Assembly: GCF_040954835.1 (NCBI RefSeq)
Contig: NC_090696.1
Span: 57,876,222 to 57,940,221 of the forward strand
Length of the DNA stretch: 64,000 nucleotides
Reading direction: 5' to 3'
Source of the DNA: Lepisosteus oculatus
Lineage: Eukaryota > Chordata > Actinopteri > Semionotiformes > Lepisosteidae
Shown in pieces: positions 1 through 57,103 of this stretch. Within the stretch, counting starts at the first letter, position 1. Each line of letters starts with the position of its first letter. A program made the translations under genes and the position numbers. The notes beneath the pieces were generated by a model. It made no database searches and was not told where the DNA came from. It saw nothing but the letters and a program-made list of their open reading frames with translations.

Positions 1-2023
1 CACATTACTTCAAAATTAATCAAAAACAATCATTGAGTTCTTTGAATTATTTATACAAAACAGTAATGCATTTTAGTCAAACAAGTACATTCACAAGATT
101 TTCAGACTTCTGAATTAATCCCTAACTTTCTCCAGTGCAAAACATGGAGAAAGCTATTTGACTGATTTACAGTCAGTGTTGAGTTAAGCCCCTTGGCTTG
201 ATTTTCTTGATGTAACTGTTTGCCAAAAAACCTCAGAATTGTAAATCATATCTGTTTCTCAAATGCTATGTTCAGATTGCCAAATCTGATATCTTGGAAT
301 CTGATCAAACAGGACTGTAATTTTAGTACTACCAGAGTAGAGATATCCACAAGAATTTCTGCAGATTAAAAACATGTGCAGAAATTGGCCTTGAATAGTG
401 ATCTGAAATGAGCAGTGAAAGAGGCTGTTTGACCAAGATGGATACAGTAACACAATGTTCTGGTTTCTTTGCTTGAACCTGTGTAGGCCTGTCATATTGG
501 CATGTAAATAAATGTGAAAATTGATTTGCATTAGGTGCATAATGTATTGGAAAAACAACTGCACCATTCAAATGGTTGGTTGAATGTGATCCTGTCTATT
601 TTTCCTTAGTGCGATTCCACTTTCCATGGTAAATTTGGTGGTGGAGTTAGCTGGTTGTCAGTTATCATTGCTGCCTCCGGGATATTTGCGGTTATGCAGT
701 GTGGTTGGTAAGGGATGCACCTCTCTTCCAGTTGGCACTGATCCTCCAGTACTGGGCTATGTTTCCTGTGATGTGTTAAGTCACAATTTGCTCAAAGGTG
801 TGCAGGTTGAAGGAATGTGCCTAGGCTTTCTAATTTTCATCTGTGGGTGGTCAGGTGAACATAGCTGAGAATTAAAAAACAATTGACTATGTATTGGTGA
901 ATCTTAAACATGATTAAACATTAAACATGATTAAGTGGAGTCCAGGTGACTTAGTTAGCCTTTTCAGGTTCTCAACACAAACGAAACACTCAAAAATCCC
1001 AACCAATGTGTACTGTATCCAGAAACACCATTCACCATTTATCTTATAAATACAATTGTTTGTTTTTACAAGGATTAGAGGGTCTTGTCTGCTAAGGTGA
1101 CCATAAACGTGCCACAAACAAGGGCAGGCTGGAGGACATCAGTTCCAACAAGCATCCCTTAGGGTCTAATGCACTGGAGACTGCAGGGAATGCAGATAGT
1201 CATCTCCCACAGAGAGATAGAGCAAGGAGAGCAGAGGTTTCACCCAGGCTACACCCTCTCCTTCAGATGGGAATTAACAGGGAGAGCAGTGTCATCATGC
1301 ACCCAATGTCCTCTGCTTTCCCTGGTTTGAAAAAAAAAGCCTCTCTCACTCTTACAGTGGGCTTTGGACCAGATCTCCCACTCCACTCCCCTCTCTCCCT
1401 CCCGACAGACTTTCATCTTTTTCATTCTATGGAAAAAGGTTCCAGAACATCTGATCCTTTTGATCCTTGCTTTTCATTCCATCCCTTCTCTCCTCCTCTG
1501 ATTGCTCAGGCTGGTATAGCAATGACAAATTGTCATCTCAGGCAGGCTCAGGCAAAGGTGCATCATCATTTATCTCAGGTCTTAGTGACAAGACCTGCAC
1601 AATTTGCTGCACCTTCCTCACGTTGGGAGTACTCTTGAGTCACAGGTTGCTGTACCTCCCTCACCTCTGCAAACTCTTTGGGTTACACATTTCCTCATAC
1701 TGTAGGTCACCCTTCCTTGAAGGTCTTTGTCCTGCTTGCCACTGCTTTGTTAGCTTTCCAGGGCTGAAGCTCAGTCAGTTGTCAGAGGTACCACCAGCCC
1801 TTCTTGATTCACCTCACTGCCGTTTCTCCCCCAAAGCTTCCCAGGATCCTTGGAGAGGGCTCAGGTCAACCATTTTCAAGTTTCCATAAATCCAGACACA
1901 TGGGAAAGGGAAAAAAAAACAACATCTAGAGCAACAGATGTGGATTTTTCCCCCAAAAGAGTGCTCTCAGGTTTCAGAATCAATTTGTGACAGATTTAAA
2001 AAAAGGGTGATTAATAATATTAA
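1..2023. other. Upstream flank of adh8, no gene recognised
   Basis: Open frames at 626-868, 1267-1638 and 1467-1889 show no family resemblance and no splice context. Slightly CT-rich stretch at 1360-1500. Confidence 0.5.
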
Positions 2024-2231
2024 ATTAATAATAATTGCTTACACGTATATTGAGCTTTTCTGGACGCTCCACTCAAAGAGCTTTACAGGTAATGGGGACT
2101 CCCCTCCACCACCACCAATGTGCAGCATCCACCTGGATGATGCGACAGCAGCCATAGTGCGCCAGAACACTCACCACACATCAGCTAACAGTGGGGAGGA
2201 GAGCAGAGTAATGAAGCCAATTTATAGAGTA
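2024..2231 (-). repeat. 5S-derived SINE family fragment (3' part only)
   Basis: Shares the body with the copies at 10656 and 13417: a tail like gcttacacttatatagcgc, then ctttacaggtaatggggact and a CACC-rich run. The 5S-like head is absent. The left edge is an AT-rich ATT tail, so the element reads right to left. Confidence 0.75.
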
Positions 2232-2639
2232 AAGGTCAAGAGGCTTTATTGTGGGTATTCTTAGGTTCTTGCAATTCAAAAACACTCATTAATCCCAAGC
2301 ACCACTGCTGCTGTGTACACTCTACCTACCTGTATACCAAACAGAAAGCCTAGTTACACCCATGAGAGAATATGCAGAAACACCTTTTACCATTAATCTT
2401 CTTAATTACTTTATTTGGCCAGATCATGCCAATAATCATTTAAAATGACAACCTTGCCAAAATGCTTGCACCTCATGCAGAACACAGCAGTAAAAGAAAG
2501 AACAGATTAAGTCATGCAACTAAAAATACAGTGCATACATGCAAAGGCAGAGCTGAAAAGTAAATAGCATGTAGAAACTCAAGCTCCAAAACTGCTGAGA
2601 AATGTGGGTAATATTTTTCACAACTGAAAATATTTGTCA

Positions 2640-3000
2640 AGATTCAAGTCCTTCTTTGAATCAGATGGAAAATCTATGGCAAGCCTAGTAAATAACTGTC
2701 CATCAACCAAACAACTTGACAGATCTTGAGCAAGTTTGTGAAGAAGAATGGATGAAAAAAAACAGCATCCCAGTGTAAAGTTGGTAGAGACTCATCTGAA
2801 AATACTCACTACTCTAAATTGCTTCCACCAAATATTGACTGGGGTGAATATGTCCATAAACAAAATATTTTAGTTTTTGAGCTCTTGCTGACCATTCTTG
2901 TTTTGATAATATTAATTTGACAAAATATGAATACGTCATCTGAAATGTAACGAAACTGGATATCATTGGAAAGGAGTGAATACTTTTGCAAAGTGCGATA
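2640..3000 (+). pseudogene. Tc1/mariner-like transposon remnant (3' end of transposase plus terminal repeat)
   Basis: The sequence resembles the end of fish Tc1-like elements. A degenerate frame near 2655-2720 corresponds to the transposase C-terminus but has stops. At about 2973-2992 it ends in gagtgaatacttttgcaaag, like the usual Tc1 end. It lies about 420 bp upstream of the adh8 start codon. Dead copy. Confidence 0.6.
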
Positions 3001-3422
3001 AGTATGAATCCTAAAATATAACTATATCCGGATTTGTAAAAGCCGAAAAAGATCGGGGATAGTTTCTGAAATTATTTTCCTATTTATCAAGTTCAGGTAC
3101 GAAATCAAGTGAAAATGGTCACTGTAATTAGAAACTGCTATATGACAAATAAACAAAAAATTCCCTGCTGAGAACAAAACTGTTTTAGTTCAATCATCTG
3201 CTTCATTTAATAGGTAATCTGATTAATTACAACATTTTTCAACATTGTTGAAAAATGAAAGGGAATAAATGCTCATGCGGGGTAAAATGTTTAGAAGTAG
3301 ATTGAAGTTCCTGCCCCCTTAAAGTCAGGACCCACCCCTTACTTCATCACTTAACATTTTCAGAGGGAGTTCGTCGAAGCCTTGTGTATTTCTGAGACAT
3401 CGGCTAGCAGCCTGTTGGAATC

Positions 3423-17008
<13,586 letters not shown>

Positions 17009-17146
17009 AGAAGAGGCAAGAAAAGCTTTTTCTCCACATCCTAATATTCCAATACTCTAATGATTTCACTTTTTGTAAGCATGCTCAAAGTTCCTTCTCA
17101 TGACTCAATTGATTCTGTAATTTTTCACTTTTACTAATAGTCCTTG

Positions 17147-17152
17147 AATAAA
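17147..17152 (+). terminator. Polyadenylation signal AATAAA for adh8
   Basis: The first AATAAA after the adh8 stop lies about 140 bp downstream, giving a short 3'UTR. Cleavage would be expected near 17165-17180. Confidence 0.65.
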
Positions 17153-18870
17153 TTACCTATCAAATCATGTGCATAGTATATTTCTTGGCTTCCAAGGTGT
17201 TTTAGGCCTTATTAAAGTCATTATAACAATTTCATTAGAAATAACGACACCCAGGAATTAAGTTTACTGAAAGGATTATGGAATGTTATAGTCAAAATGT
17301 GGCTTAACCCGCTTGGCTGAGGGCTAACCTCCTGGCTAGAGGACAAGGAGTCTGGGACTCCCAAGCAGAGTGAGGGGTGCCCAAGGGGCAGCTGCAGAGT
17401 TGGAGATGGGATGCAAAACAATCTATGTGAAGGAGAGAAGGGGATAATGTATAGTGTTTATGTTTTAGGTGAGGAAATGATGTCATTAATGATTGAAAAT
17501 TACTGTCAGCTGAGTCTGATTGCCCTTGGCTATTGTCATCCTTCTGGAACGTTCGTTATAAACTCTGTTTCTGTGGGTTGGTGGCATTGAGCTCATCGAG
17601 TCAATGTTGCCCTCGGGCGGGTGCCTTTACTGGCAGATACTGTACTTCTAGGTGATCTTTTACCCACCTTTTCCTTGAGGAAAAAATTCAAGGTTTCATC
17701 ATAAAAAATAATATGAGAACATTTTAGAACATCTCTAATACGTTGTGTATCATTGTGCTAATCTTATCTCCTATCTCTGTAGCTTTGTATGCTTTAACGT
17801 TATTTTTCTGTAAAGCACTTTAAGAAGATACTTTCTAAAGGTGCAATATAAAATAAAGTTTATTATTATATTACTTTAGACTAGAAGTAAAATGCCAAAT
17901 TCTCCTCTTACACAAAGCCTGTTGTTTTATGACTTGAGTTGTAAAGGATGTTATGAGTAAAGATGCCTGAGAATAAGTTTACTCATGGGACAAGACATTG
18001 GAGATATATCTCCTCACATCACCTGAAATCCATCCTATGCTCTGCTAATCACTTATTTAAAAGACTTTGCAAGCCAACTTTGCAAGTTGGTGGGTATGGT
18101 ACAGAATCTTTGTCCACAGACCAGTTTCAGTTCCTCAGTATCAGACCATCACCATTCCTTTTAAAAATGATAACCTTAACTACAGAATTGGTGTTAGGTT
18201 TTAAAAAAGTGTTTCTCTAACATGTCTTTTACAATTTGTACCTATATGCTGCGTGAAATCATTTAAAATAAGTATTGCAACTAATTCAATTTTACACACT
18301 GGACTGCACAATAACAATTCATAATTTTACTTTTATTTAAAAGGAGGTGTTAATAGGACTGACTCGTGTTTCTGATGTCATGTTTATTGTATAATGAAGC
18401 ATACAGGCAGGGAAGGTAGTGTTCTTTTAGGGTTTTGGCATTGTTGGGAATTTCTGTAAACCTTATTTAACTTCCATGTTTAACTGTTCTGCTTGCTATC
18501 TTACACCTTGTGTTCAATCCTTAATTTAAAAAATATTCTAAAGTGAACTGTTTCCAGTAACAACTTAAAAAGTCTCTCTTCAACTTGCTAATTAAGAATT
18601 TACTCCCTAATCTCTGATTCAACAGTCTTTAATAACTGAGCAATTGATGAACAGCCACAGTTGGGAACAACACTTTAAATCAGCGTGGGGGTTGTTTGAT
18701 ATTTTTTCTTTCTGCTTAAATCCAGTTGGTTATATTTCAGCACACCTGAATGAGGGCAGTCCCAAAACCCATTAATAAGCACAGGGCTTATACTGATTTC
18801 ATTTTCCCCTCAGCTTTTTAAGATCTGAAAGCAAATTTAAAATAAGGCCTCACACAGTAAACCAAAATTA
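17153..18870. other. Inter-stop region, no gene recognised
   Basis: Apart from the LINE tail at 17745-17872 I find no coding signal. The short open frames here lack family resemblance and splice context. Confidence 0.6.
17745..17872 (+). repeat. LINE 3' tail fragment (L2-like)
   Basis: ctgtaaagcactttaagaag then ggtgcaatataaaataaagt and an ATT tail, as at 7690. Confidence 0.6.
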
Positions 18871-18879
18871 GCCTCCAGC

Positions 18880-19212
18880 TGGAGCAAATCCCAAAGGCAC
18901 TGGGATTACATAGGACCAGGATTGTGAACCACTACACTAGGGCAAGAGGTTTCAAATCCTGGTCCCAGAGGACAACACACCTGCTGGCATTTGTTCTAGC
19001 TACGCTTTCAGTTATACAACTGAACCGAAAATAATGGGATTTAGCTGAACTGTGTGAATATCGCATTATATTCCAAACATACGAGTAGAAAAACAGGCAA
19101 ATATTGCAATCAAGTAACTTGTTAGTACCATTAAGGTTTTATTTAGGAAGATAAACTCAGCTTGAATGGAAACCAGCAAGTATGCAGTCCTCTAGGACTA
19201 GGATTGGAAGCC
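18880..19212. mobile_element. hAT-like MITE with terminal inverted repeats, next to the end of a second copy
   Basis: 18948-18972 and 19188-19212 are imperfect inverted repeats (about 20 of 25 positions) of the ggtttcaaatcctggtcc type, enclosing about 265 bp. Immediately to the left, 18912-18930 carries the matching opposite end, suggesting a second, truncated copy abutting it. No clear target duplication. Confidence 0.55.
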
Positions 19213-21439
19213 AATGGTCTAATACACACAGTACCCAGTAGAAAACGTCCAACATTTTGCGTCATGAAAGTGCAGTTAAAATCTCAGCCCATTAAATATA
19301 CAAACATGCAGTATCTTGAATGTACTTTGAGAGAATATTGCTAATGTGAGAAAATACAAAATGAGAGGAAAGGGGTAAAAATGTGCAGTCACACTTTAAA
19401 CCCCACCTAGATCTGTGGATTGTAGATTGATGCTGCTGCAGAAACACAAATCAAGGACCACTGCAAAATTGAAAGCTGCTCAGAAATGTTTGAAGAGTAA
19501 AAAAAAATCATAGTGCAAATCTCCCGTTTTCTGAGACTATTCTATAACGGTGCTAAAACACTAAAATGTAGGATGTTCTTGAGAGGAATGAAAACAAAAC
19601 AGCTGCAATCAGCATGAATAATTCCTGTAAAATTACTAAAGCAGAAATGGTAAGAAACAGTGTTAGAGTAGTAAAGACTTCCTAGTGTATTTAGAACACT
19701 GATAAGTGCATATGAAATTGCGTGGGAGGCGGTTCATTAGAATAATCTGCTGGTATTTTCTCACTTACTGGTATTTAGTACTTACTGTACATTCAATTTC
19801 CAAAATAATCAAATGTTGTCTTAGATGCTCTTGAGTACCATTCCTTAATTTTACAGTAAAAGCAACCCCTTATACACCATTCATTCTTGGAGTAATCTAA
19901 AGGTTATTCCAGAAGTATGGGAGTGCTGAAAGCACAAAGGTGCTCCAACACTGGACAGTTCACCTGTCTGTTAGAGAGCTAATGTGAAAGGGACAGTTTA
20001 AAATATCCCATCAGACTTTGCCAGCATGTCTTTCTTTGATGGGAGAGAACCTCACTCAAACACAAGACCATGCAGATGCTACACACTTTATAATCCAACA
20101 ATAAATACTTCCACATTCAGCATTTCAAAAATGGCAGGGAACCAAAAGCTGATGCTGTAGACAAGCACCCCCTATAATTCTTGCAATTTGTTACAGTACA
20201 TTAGTCAAGTTGTTTATAATGGAGCAGAGTCTTTATACTTCATTAAGAACTTGAGTTGAAACAAATGTTCAGTAAGAGGTGGAGAAAAACATATCCAGAC
20301 AAAAGAGGAACATAAACAGCATAAAATAGAGAAACATATTCACTGTTCAAATTCATGGCTTTATTTGTTTAGGAATATGATGTTGCATTTCTACAGCACT
20401 CTGCTGAGTGATCTCGCTGCACAGCAGACAAAAGATACAGTCACTTGAAAAGATATTTACATTTCAAAATGTGAACGTACACACAGCAGGCACTCTTAGG
20501 TAACTTAAGTGAAAGCAGCAGTACACTGCTTGTAGAAAAAGCAACAAAATAAAGGGGAAAATAGGCTTCTGTTCTTGACTAAGTTAAAATTGTAACATTT
20601 ATGACTTACAATTTCTTTATAACCATTTTCAGATAAAATTATAAAAGAAAATATCAAAGGTCTTACACAATGGAGAAGTTAAAAGCATAAATTATTAATG
20701 TTAATTGTGGCTTTGCAGTCTGAAATACAATATAACATGACAAAATGCTGAAGACTGTGAGTTGTGCTTCACAGTGACTCCTGTTGGAGAGAAAAAGCAA
20801 ATGTATCAGAAAGATTAAGAAGAAAACCATCTTTGCAGAGGCCTGACCAGCAGTCCAAAAAAAAGTGTTCAATTCTCTCATTGAAGATGATGCATGCTTT
20901 AGTACTCAGTCATGATTTTGAAAAACCTTTTGTATAACTCTTGACACCAACTATTATATTACGCTCTATTCCACAAATCAGCAGGCAAAGAAATACATCT
21001 CTTTTGGTTTATAATGTGATTGTTTATAAAGCAAAATAATGAGTTAGAACTACCATAATACTAGTACTTCTTAGGGAAGCTTCTACTATAAAAGTACCAA
21101 ACCTAGCTGCAACCCTGATCCTGCACCACTTTTTAATAAAGATAAACTAAATATGCAATAAAACAGACATACAAACAAGCCACGTTCAAAGGAAGGTATT
21201 TTAGATTATGCTTTTGAATTAGGTTTTTTTTTCCCTCAGCTCTAAAGCAAAGAAATACTTTTTCAGATTTTGAAAGCTATACCTCTAGTTTTTCTAACAT
21301 CCACACACAAATATTAGCCACATGGAACATGAAAATATTTGCTGAAGCCAATATCTCAGCTTCTTTCAAGAAGTAGCTGGATAAGATGCTTGGGGCACTT
21401 AGCAGTTATATGAGATGTTTGCATCAAAGCTGGCTGTTT
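19213..21439. other. Inter-stop region, nothing recognised
   Basis: AT-rich sequence without a family-like frame. An AATAAA on the minus strand at 20360-20365 is a distal candidate for a long ttc39b 3'UTR. Confidence 0.4.
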
Positions 21440-22170
21440 CAAACTTTCCTTCACTTAAACTGTGACACGAGGTCACGCTACTCTGCACCTCCCATCCCTT
21501 ACGTGAAGCCCATGAGGTAACCCTATCTGTGGATGGCACTGTGCTTGAATCTTATTTACAACCGTAGAATTTGAGGTTTATTTTTGATCCTGGCTTGACT
21601 TGTAAAAAACATCATTCTATCATCTCAGAAATATCTCCAGACAATTTCCTATGTTGTCTTTGACTGTAGCAGAAAAGCTGCTCAACACATGTGTGTGTCT
21701 TTTCTAAAATTAATTATGGCAATGCCCTACTTGCTGATGTATCTAAATGCACATTGAAAAAACTCCAATGTGTTCAAAATTTCGCAGCCAGAAGTCAACA
21801 GCCCTGTCTTCAAAATCCTCGTGCCTTTGCACAGTCTACTACCCAACTCACAACCTGTTTTTCTTACTCTGGTCTTCTATACAGTATGTCTCCCAGGATC
21901 AATTACATTCTAGGTGACAGGGCCTTCTTTTGCCATGCCCAAAAGCTCTGGACTTCTATCTGCATGGATATCAGAGAGCCAACTACCATGAGTGCTGTTA
22001 AATCTAGTCTCAAAACCTCTTTTCAGAAAGTCTTTTATTTGGTGTTTGTGTCTGCTCCATTTTCTATTGACCTTGTATTTTGTGCTGCACCTCCAGCCAC
22101 TTGTGTTTCATGTCTGGTTATTTTATCATTTGCTATCTTTATAACTTTTTTAAAATACCAACAAAACTGA
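21440..22170 (+). pseudogene. L2/CR1-type LINE reverse-transcriptase C-terminal fragment
   Basis: Frames read RNLRFIFDPGLT near 21568, then INYGNALLADVSKCTLKKLQ and CVQNFAARS from 21706. A GDRAFFCHAQKLW segment follows near 21915. These match the C-terminal part of fish L2-like ORF2. Degenerate with stops; lies opposite the possible ttc39b 3'UTR. Confidence 0.75.
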
Positions 22171-25100
22171 AATATTAGCTCCAGGAAAAAAAGGATTAAT
22201 AAAGGTATCTTAAGAAATTGGGGGGAAAAAAGCTTTACAAAGGAAATAAAAAAAACACAGGGCTGAAAGTACACAGCTGTAAGCTAAAAAATGTCAATAG
22301 TGTTCCATCACCTGCATTAGAAAATGTTAGTAGTGACAGTTGATATCTTTTTAATACTAACAGGGTAACATTAAGACTTTAGTAATTAGTTTAAGAACCC
22401 ACCACCACCAAACATCAAACAACATCTACCTCATAGAAGATGCTTGGGTCCATAATTGAGTTTATGAGAATGCGCATCACCAACTTTGCCTCTGTTATCA
22501 CAATAAAACATGTTTCATTTACCCGTACATCTTGCTTATTCAGGGACAATTTTCATGGTACCTACTGTATGTTTGAGCAAAATTGTCAAAATCTACAACA
22601 CTGGAAGATAGCAGTGCTGCATAACTAATAAGGAGAACCTGCTTTGGCAGAAGAGTCATGCCATCAATCTATTTAAACATCTAAAAGGCATTTCTCCTCC
22701 CTTCACAGCTATTGCATAGCAATGTGGAATTCAACTGAAATTCTCAACCACAAACCAATGACGGTTAATGGAGATGCACAATGGCTTTTAACCGTCTTTG
22801 TGTGAATTCTGAACCAAAACAGGGATACTTCCCACCTGAAAATAAAAAAGAACTACTTTTCACAGATGGTCAATGTGACTGACATCATAGTTTTTTTTTC
22901 CCCTTAAAGTGTTACAGGATCAAGCTGCACCTACACAGCACATAATCTACTGTAAAATACTAAGTTAACCACGAACACCAAAGGAGGCATCTTGTTGTAC
23001 ATAAGCATCCCGTATTCCGAAAAGAAAGCAGAAAATCAAACGATTCCTGTCTAAAATCTTGGTACATTCTAATGCGCTCCAAAGTCTGCATGACATTAAT
23101 AGCATTTCACGTTTTCCTCTTAACAACTGTTTGTACTTGAGTCTACCGTTCATTAACTGAAGTATTTAACACAATATAAATGTGTTATAATACAACAAAA
23201 TACTACAATTGCTGATTAAATATAACACTTATTTAAGCACTTGTGTTATTTCAAGAACACTGTAGCTTTTCTAGTAATCTGTATGTTTCTTAATTATTTA
23301 GTGAACTTCTGCATCAGAAGAAAGGCTGAAATAAAATGTCTTTGCAACACTTACTGCAAAGCATTAAGGAATACCTCTAACACAAAGAAAGCCCTTCGAT
23401 GTGAGGCAATGTAGAAGGCAACATGGCCCAAATGATTAAAGGATTATTTATTGATTAGATTTGAGACCAAATAAGCTTTAATTGTTTTATGGACATTTAA
23501 TGGCCAAGTTACACCGATGACTTTTGCAGTCATTACTAGATTATCTTTAAAATAAGTCGCTAATTGAGCTTAACTAGAAACAGACACTCCACAACAGTTT
23601 TGCTGTGAAATGTGTAAAAGGCACTGTAATGCAATACAGTGTAGCCTACACTCTGGGAGAACAAAGAAATTCATTAAATTGTATGACAAACACATACAGT
23701 TTAGGAATTATTGCACCTTGAATTATTCCAACATATAAAATACGTCCTAAATACAAGAAGCATGGTAAGTAGCTCTTAGTACATCACAAGAAACATACAC
23801 ACATATACTGTACAAACACACACTTATTTGGTCAAGTTCAAAAATAGGAAGATACATTCATCTAGGCTGACATCTAGAGGAATCAACAGCAACTGACAAA
23901 TACCACTGTTATCATGGTGGCAACTGTTCTGGGAAAAAAAATAACTATATTCTTCTTTTACATGTGTTACTAGTCTTACCCCTGCCCAACAGTTAATGAG
24001 CTCTGAATGTAACACTCCACGATTTAATGAAGAAGGCAGGTACCTAGAAATATCTTCTTTACAGATCAAAGTGAACATTCAACTCTCTAAAGATTCTCAA
24101 GTCTCCAAATTCATAGCCACTCTCAACAATATTGCTAATAAGAGGTCTCCTAGGAAACCACAAACAAGAGGTTTACTCAACTGCATTCAAGGACTACAAG
24201 AAATTACCACAATGAAGTGACAAGAGATGAACCTGTGCAACTCTACTACACATCAAGAATATAAAGGTGAAATAAAATAAGTGAAAGTGCAAAATACATT
24301 TATTGCACTGTATTCCCCAGCAGCCACAGCCTTACATTTTTTAGGTTAGGTTATTTAAGTGTTTTTAAACCCCCTTATAGAAGGATAGTGTTCAAAATAC
24401 AACCAATTAGACTTGTCTTTGGTTTTCCGTTTGAAGGAAATTGTTATTTTTCTTTTTATTGCAATATTCTAAATCAATCGGGCCCTGCAACAGCTCTGCA
24501 TCTACTTTTCAAACAATTAATGACATTTTGTATACTTTAAAAGCCAACTTAACCTTGGCTTTTAAGTTGGCATATACCTTTTCCTACAATGAAGAGAAAG
24601 GAGAAAGCGTTTTAAAAGCACTATGTCTTTGGAAACCAAAGACAACACAAACTGGAACACTAGAGTACAAAAGGTACTCCATTTCCTAGCATCGCCATTT
24701 CCTCTTGGGTCTTTACATCAAACCAGACATCAGTGAAATGTTATAAACTCTGAATTGTTATAGAGTATATGTCAGTATGGTACATTTTTGGGACTGATCT
24801 ATTAAAGGCAAAATATTTGGGTCACATACCATTTTTAAATGTGAATTATTCCAAATATATTGAAAACCTTCTGCTTCTACAGCATTGGTTCCTTTCACAA
24901 CCGATTGCCTATAAAATGTGAATAACAAAAACTGTAGTCAGTCTCTCTCTCTCTCTCAAAGGTTTTCCATTCAACTTCTCTTGTAGTATTCTATAAAAAC
25001 CCTGTTTAAAATTAAGGATTAAGTTAGTTCCCAAGTATTCTCTAAAATGAAAAGTGATTAGTGTTGTTTGATGGTTTTTGGTTCAACTGAGGAGATAAGT

Positions 25101-25412
25101 GAGCCCACATGTTGCTGGGTTATCTAAGCCTTAGAATCTTGTAGTTGCCACATGTTAAATGAGACTTTTTCAACTGCTAGTCTATATAAATTAAAGGCTT
25201 GGGGAGGACTCTGTGACTTGTGTAGAATCTGAAGAAAGACTTTTACACCAGTTTGTGATTTTGAAGAAAATACTAAATTCACAATAAAAAATGTTTCTGT
25301 TGGACATTTGCCTTTTTTTTTAAAGTTTGTAACAGAAATTTGTAAGTAAATCATGGCCTGGGGTAAAACTCTTGTATTGGACATTTGTCTGACAGGCAGC
25401 CAGGATACTGTC
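22171..25412 (-). other. Probable ttc39b 3'UTR and flank
   Basis: Follows the ttc39b stop on the minus strand. No coding exon recognised. A (CT)n run lies at 24941-24957. How much of this is transcribed cannot be told. Confidence 0.4.
24299..24304 (-). terminator. Candidate ttc39b polyadenylation signal (AATAAA on minus strand)
   Basis: TTTATT on + gives AATAAA on the minus strand about 1.1 kb after the ttc39b stop. Others exist further on, for example 20360-20365. AT-rich sequence makes chance matches common, so the real 3' end cannot be chosen. Confidence 0.3.
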
Positions 25413-55325
<29,913 letters not shown>

Positions 55326-56404
55326 CTGCAAAACAAAGGAAAACCAGGCTGGTTAGACAGATGTGTTCATTCTATTCATGCTACCACTTTGTACAATAGT
55401 TCACATCCTATATATGGTGGATTTCTATTACTGTAACCTAGCTCTGAGCACCTCGTCAACATAAAACTGACTAATGAAACACTATAGCTCTTTACAATGA
55501 GCCCCATTTCCACCCGTTTTACCACATTTACATTTATCTTCCTGACATTTTGTGATAAATGGCCTTCCCAGTCTGTAAGCATCTTTATGCTCTAATCAGA
55601 AAGTGATGAGTATAGCCCCCCGTCAGGACTGAATGGCAGCCACCTCTCCAGCTTTAAATAGACTGAGTGCCAGTCCCCAGAAAGCAGAGATCATTTCACC
55701 TCAACAAAAGAGGGTCATAGCAGAATGCTATCCAAATTCCATGGAAGTAACATCCCCTTCAGTGTCCAAATCAGTTTCAATGAGTCTTATAAAGGTTATA
55801 AAGGCAGCAGAAAAGTATTTCCTAATTCTGCTACAGATGGCTTTTACATACCATTAACTTTTAAAAAAAATGATCAGCAGCACAAATAATTTTTAATTAA
55901 AAGTTTCAACTAGAGTTCAACTTTACAGGGTCTATATTTTTAGCAAAAGCAATATATTGTTTTCTCTAGACTGCTTACATATTTTTGCATGTTTTTTTTA
56001 GAATACCCATTGGTGTATATTTCATGTGTAGAGAATACATGTAAAATTGGCAATGGAGTCTTATTCAGATGCAGTACTTCTGCGCATCTATTCAGTATAT
56101 TTTATTCTTTCTTCTCCATTCCTGTTCTACAGCTTTCCAAAACAGTTGGAATGTGTGTACCTATTTATATTTAGTCTCCTAAAGAGAGCAGAGCTTGATA
56201 TACTAACTCAGGGAAAGAATTCTTTTTAACAGGGATTCTGTCTCAGTGACACCTTGTGTTCAAACTATTAACCTCTGATCTCCTCCACACTTGTACTCCA
56301 TCAGATAAGGAATCCTAAAGCAAATGTAACACTAAAAGCATAATTGAAATTTACAAAAATTGATTATAAAAATGTAAATTAAGACAAAGTGCATCAAACG
56401 GATG

Positions 56405-56600
56405 CCATCCCAGTGGTATAGGGGTTAGCGATGCAACCTCACAACTCCTGGGTCCAGGACTTTACTCTGGACTAGGTCACTTTCTTTTCTGTGCGAGTTT
56501 GCCAGCAGTTGTGTGGTGTTGCTATTTAACAGGAGTCTGGTCCCCTAGTATGTTCCCTAAGTTAGACTGATGCCATTTCAAGAGTGCAGCATCCTGTCAT
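56405..56600 (+). repeat. Diverged member of a SINE-like dispersed repeat
   Basis: cagtggtataggggttagcg then cacaactcctgggtccagga matches the head of the 'gtggttagcattgctgcctc' group; the rest is decayed. Confidence 0.45.
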
Positions 56601-57082
56601 CCCAGAATAGAAGGAATAGTAGGAATAAGTGACTTTGTGATAATTGGGTGGATGTGTTAAAAACTCAAGAATGGGAAGCACTTCTTCTGTTACCCAGAGC
56701 TATGTTGTCAAACATGCTAGATCCTTCTATAAACAGCTGCACGAGATCCTCATAACAATTGGTTAAGGGCAACTGAACAAGACACATTGGTAGAACAGCA
56801 TTTTCCCCGTTTGTGTTCTTTTTAATATCTCTCATAGTGATGATGTTCGATTTCATGTAGAAATATACCCCAGAACACAGACAATCTACATGATGACCCC
56901 GAAGCTACTGCACAGTTTGAAGAAGACTTATATTTCACACAAGCATTTTTCTATAGTAAATGTCTAAGTCTGCAAGTGGATAATTTAATGGATAATGAAA
57001 AAAAATGAAATACCACATTCCTGCTCACTTCAAAAAACCTTTTAAGCCAGAGGAAAAGTGTATAAAATATTATATGAATGTA

Positions 57083-57103
57083 ATATTAATAATAATAATA
57101 ATA
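57083..57103. repeat. (AAT)n microsatellite
   Basis: About seven AAT/ATA units. Confidence 0.8.

Noticed and set aside
626-1889. Open frames on + in the left flank
   Set aside because: Short, no recognisable domain, no splice context.
22035-22274. Minus-strand open frame opposite the LINE fragment
   Set aside because: Shadow of the LINE-derived sequence on the other strand.
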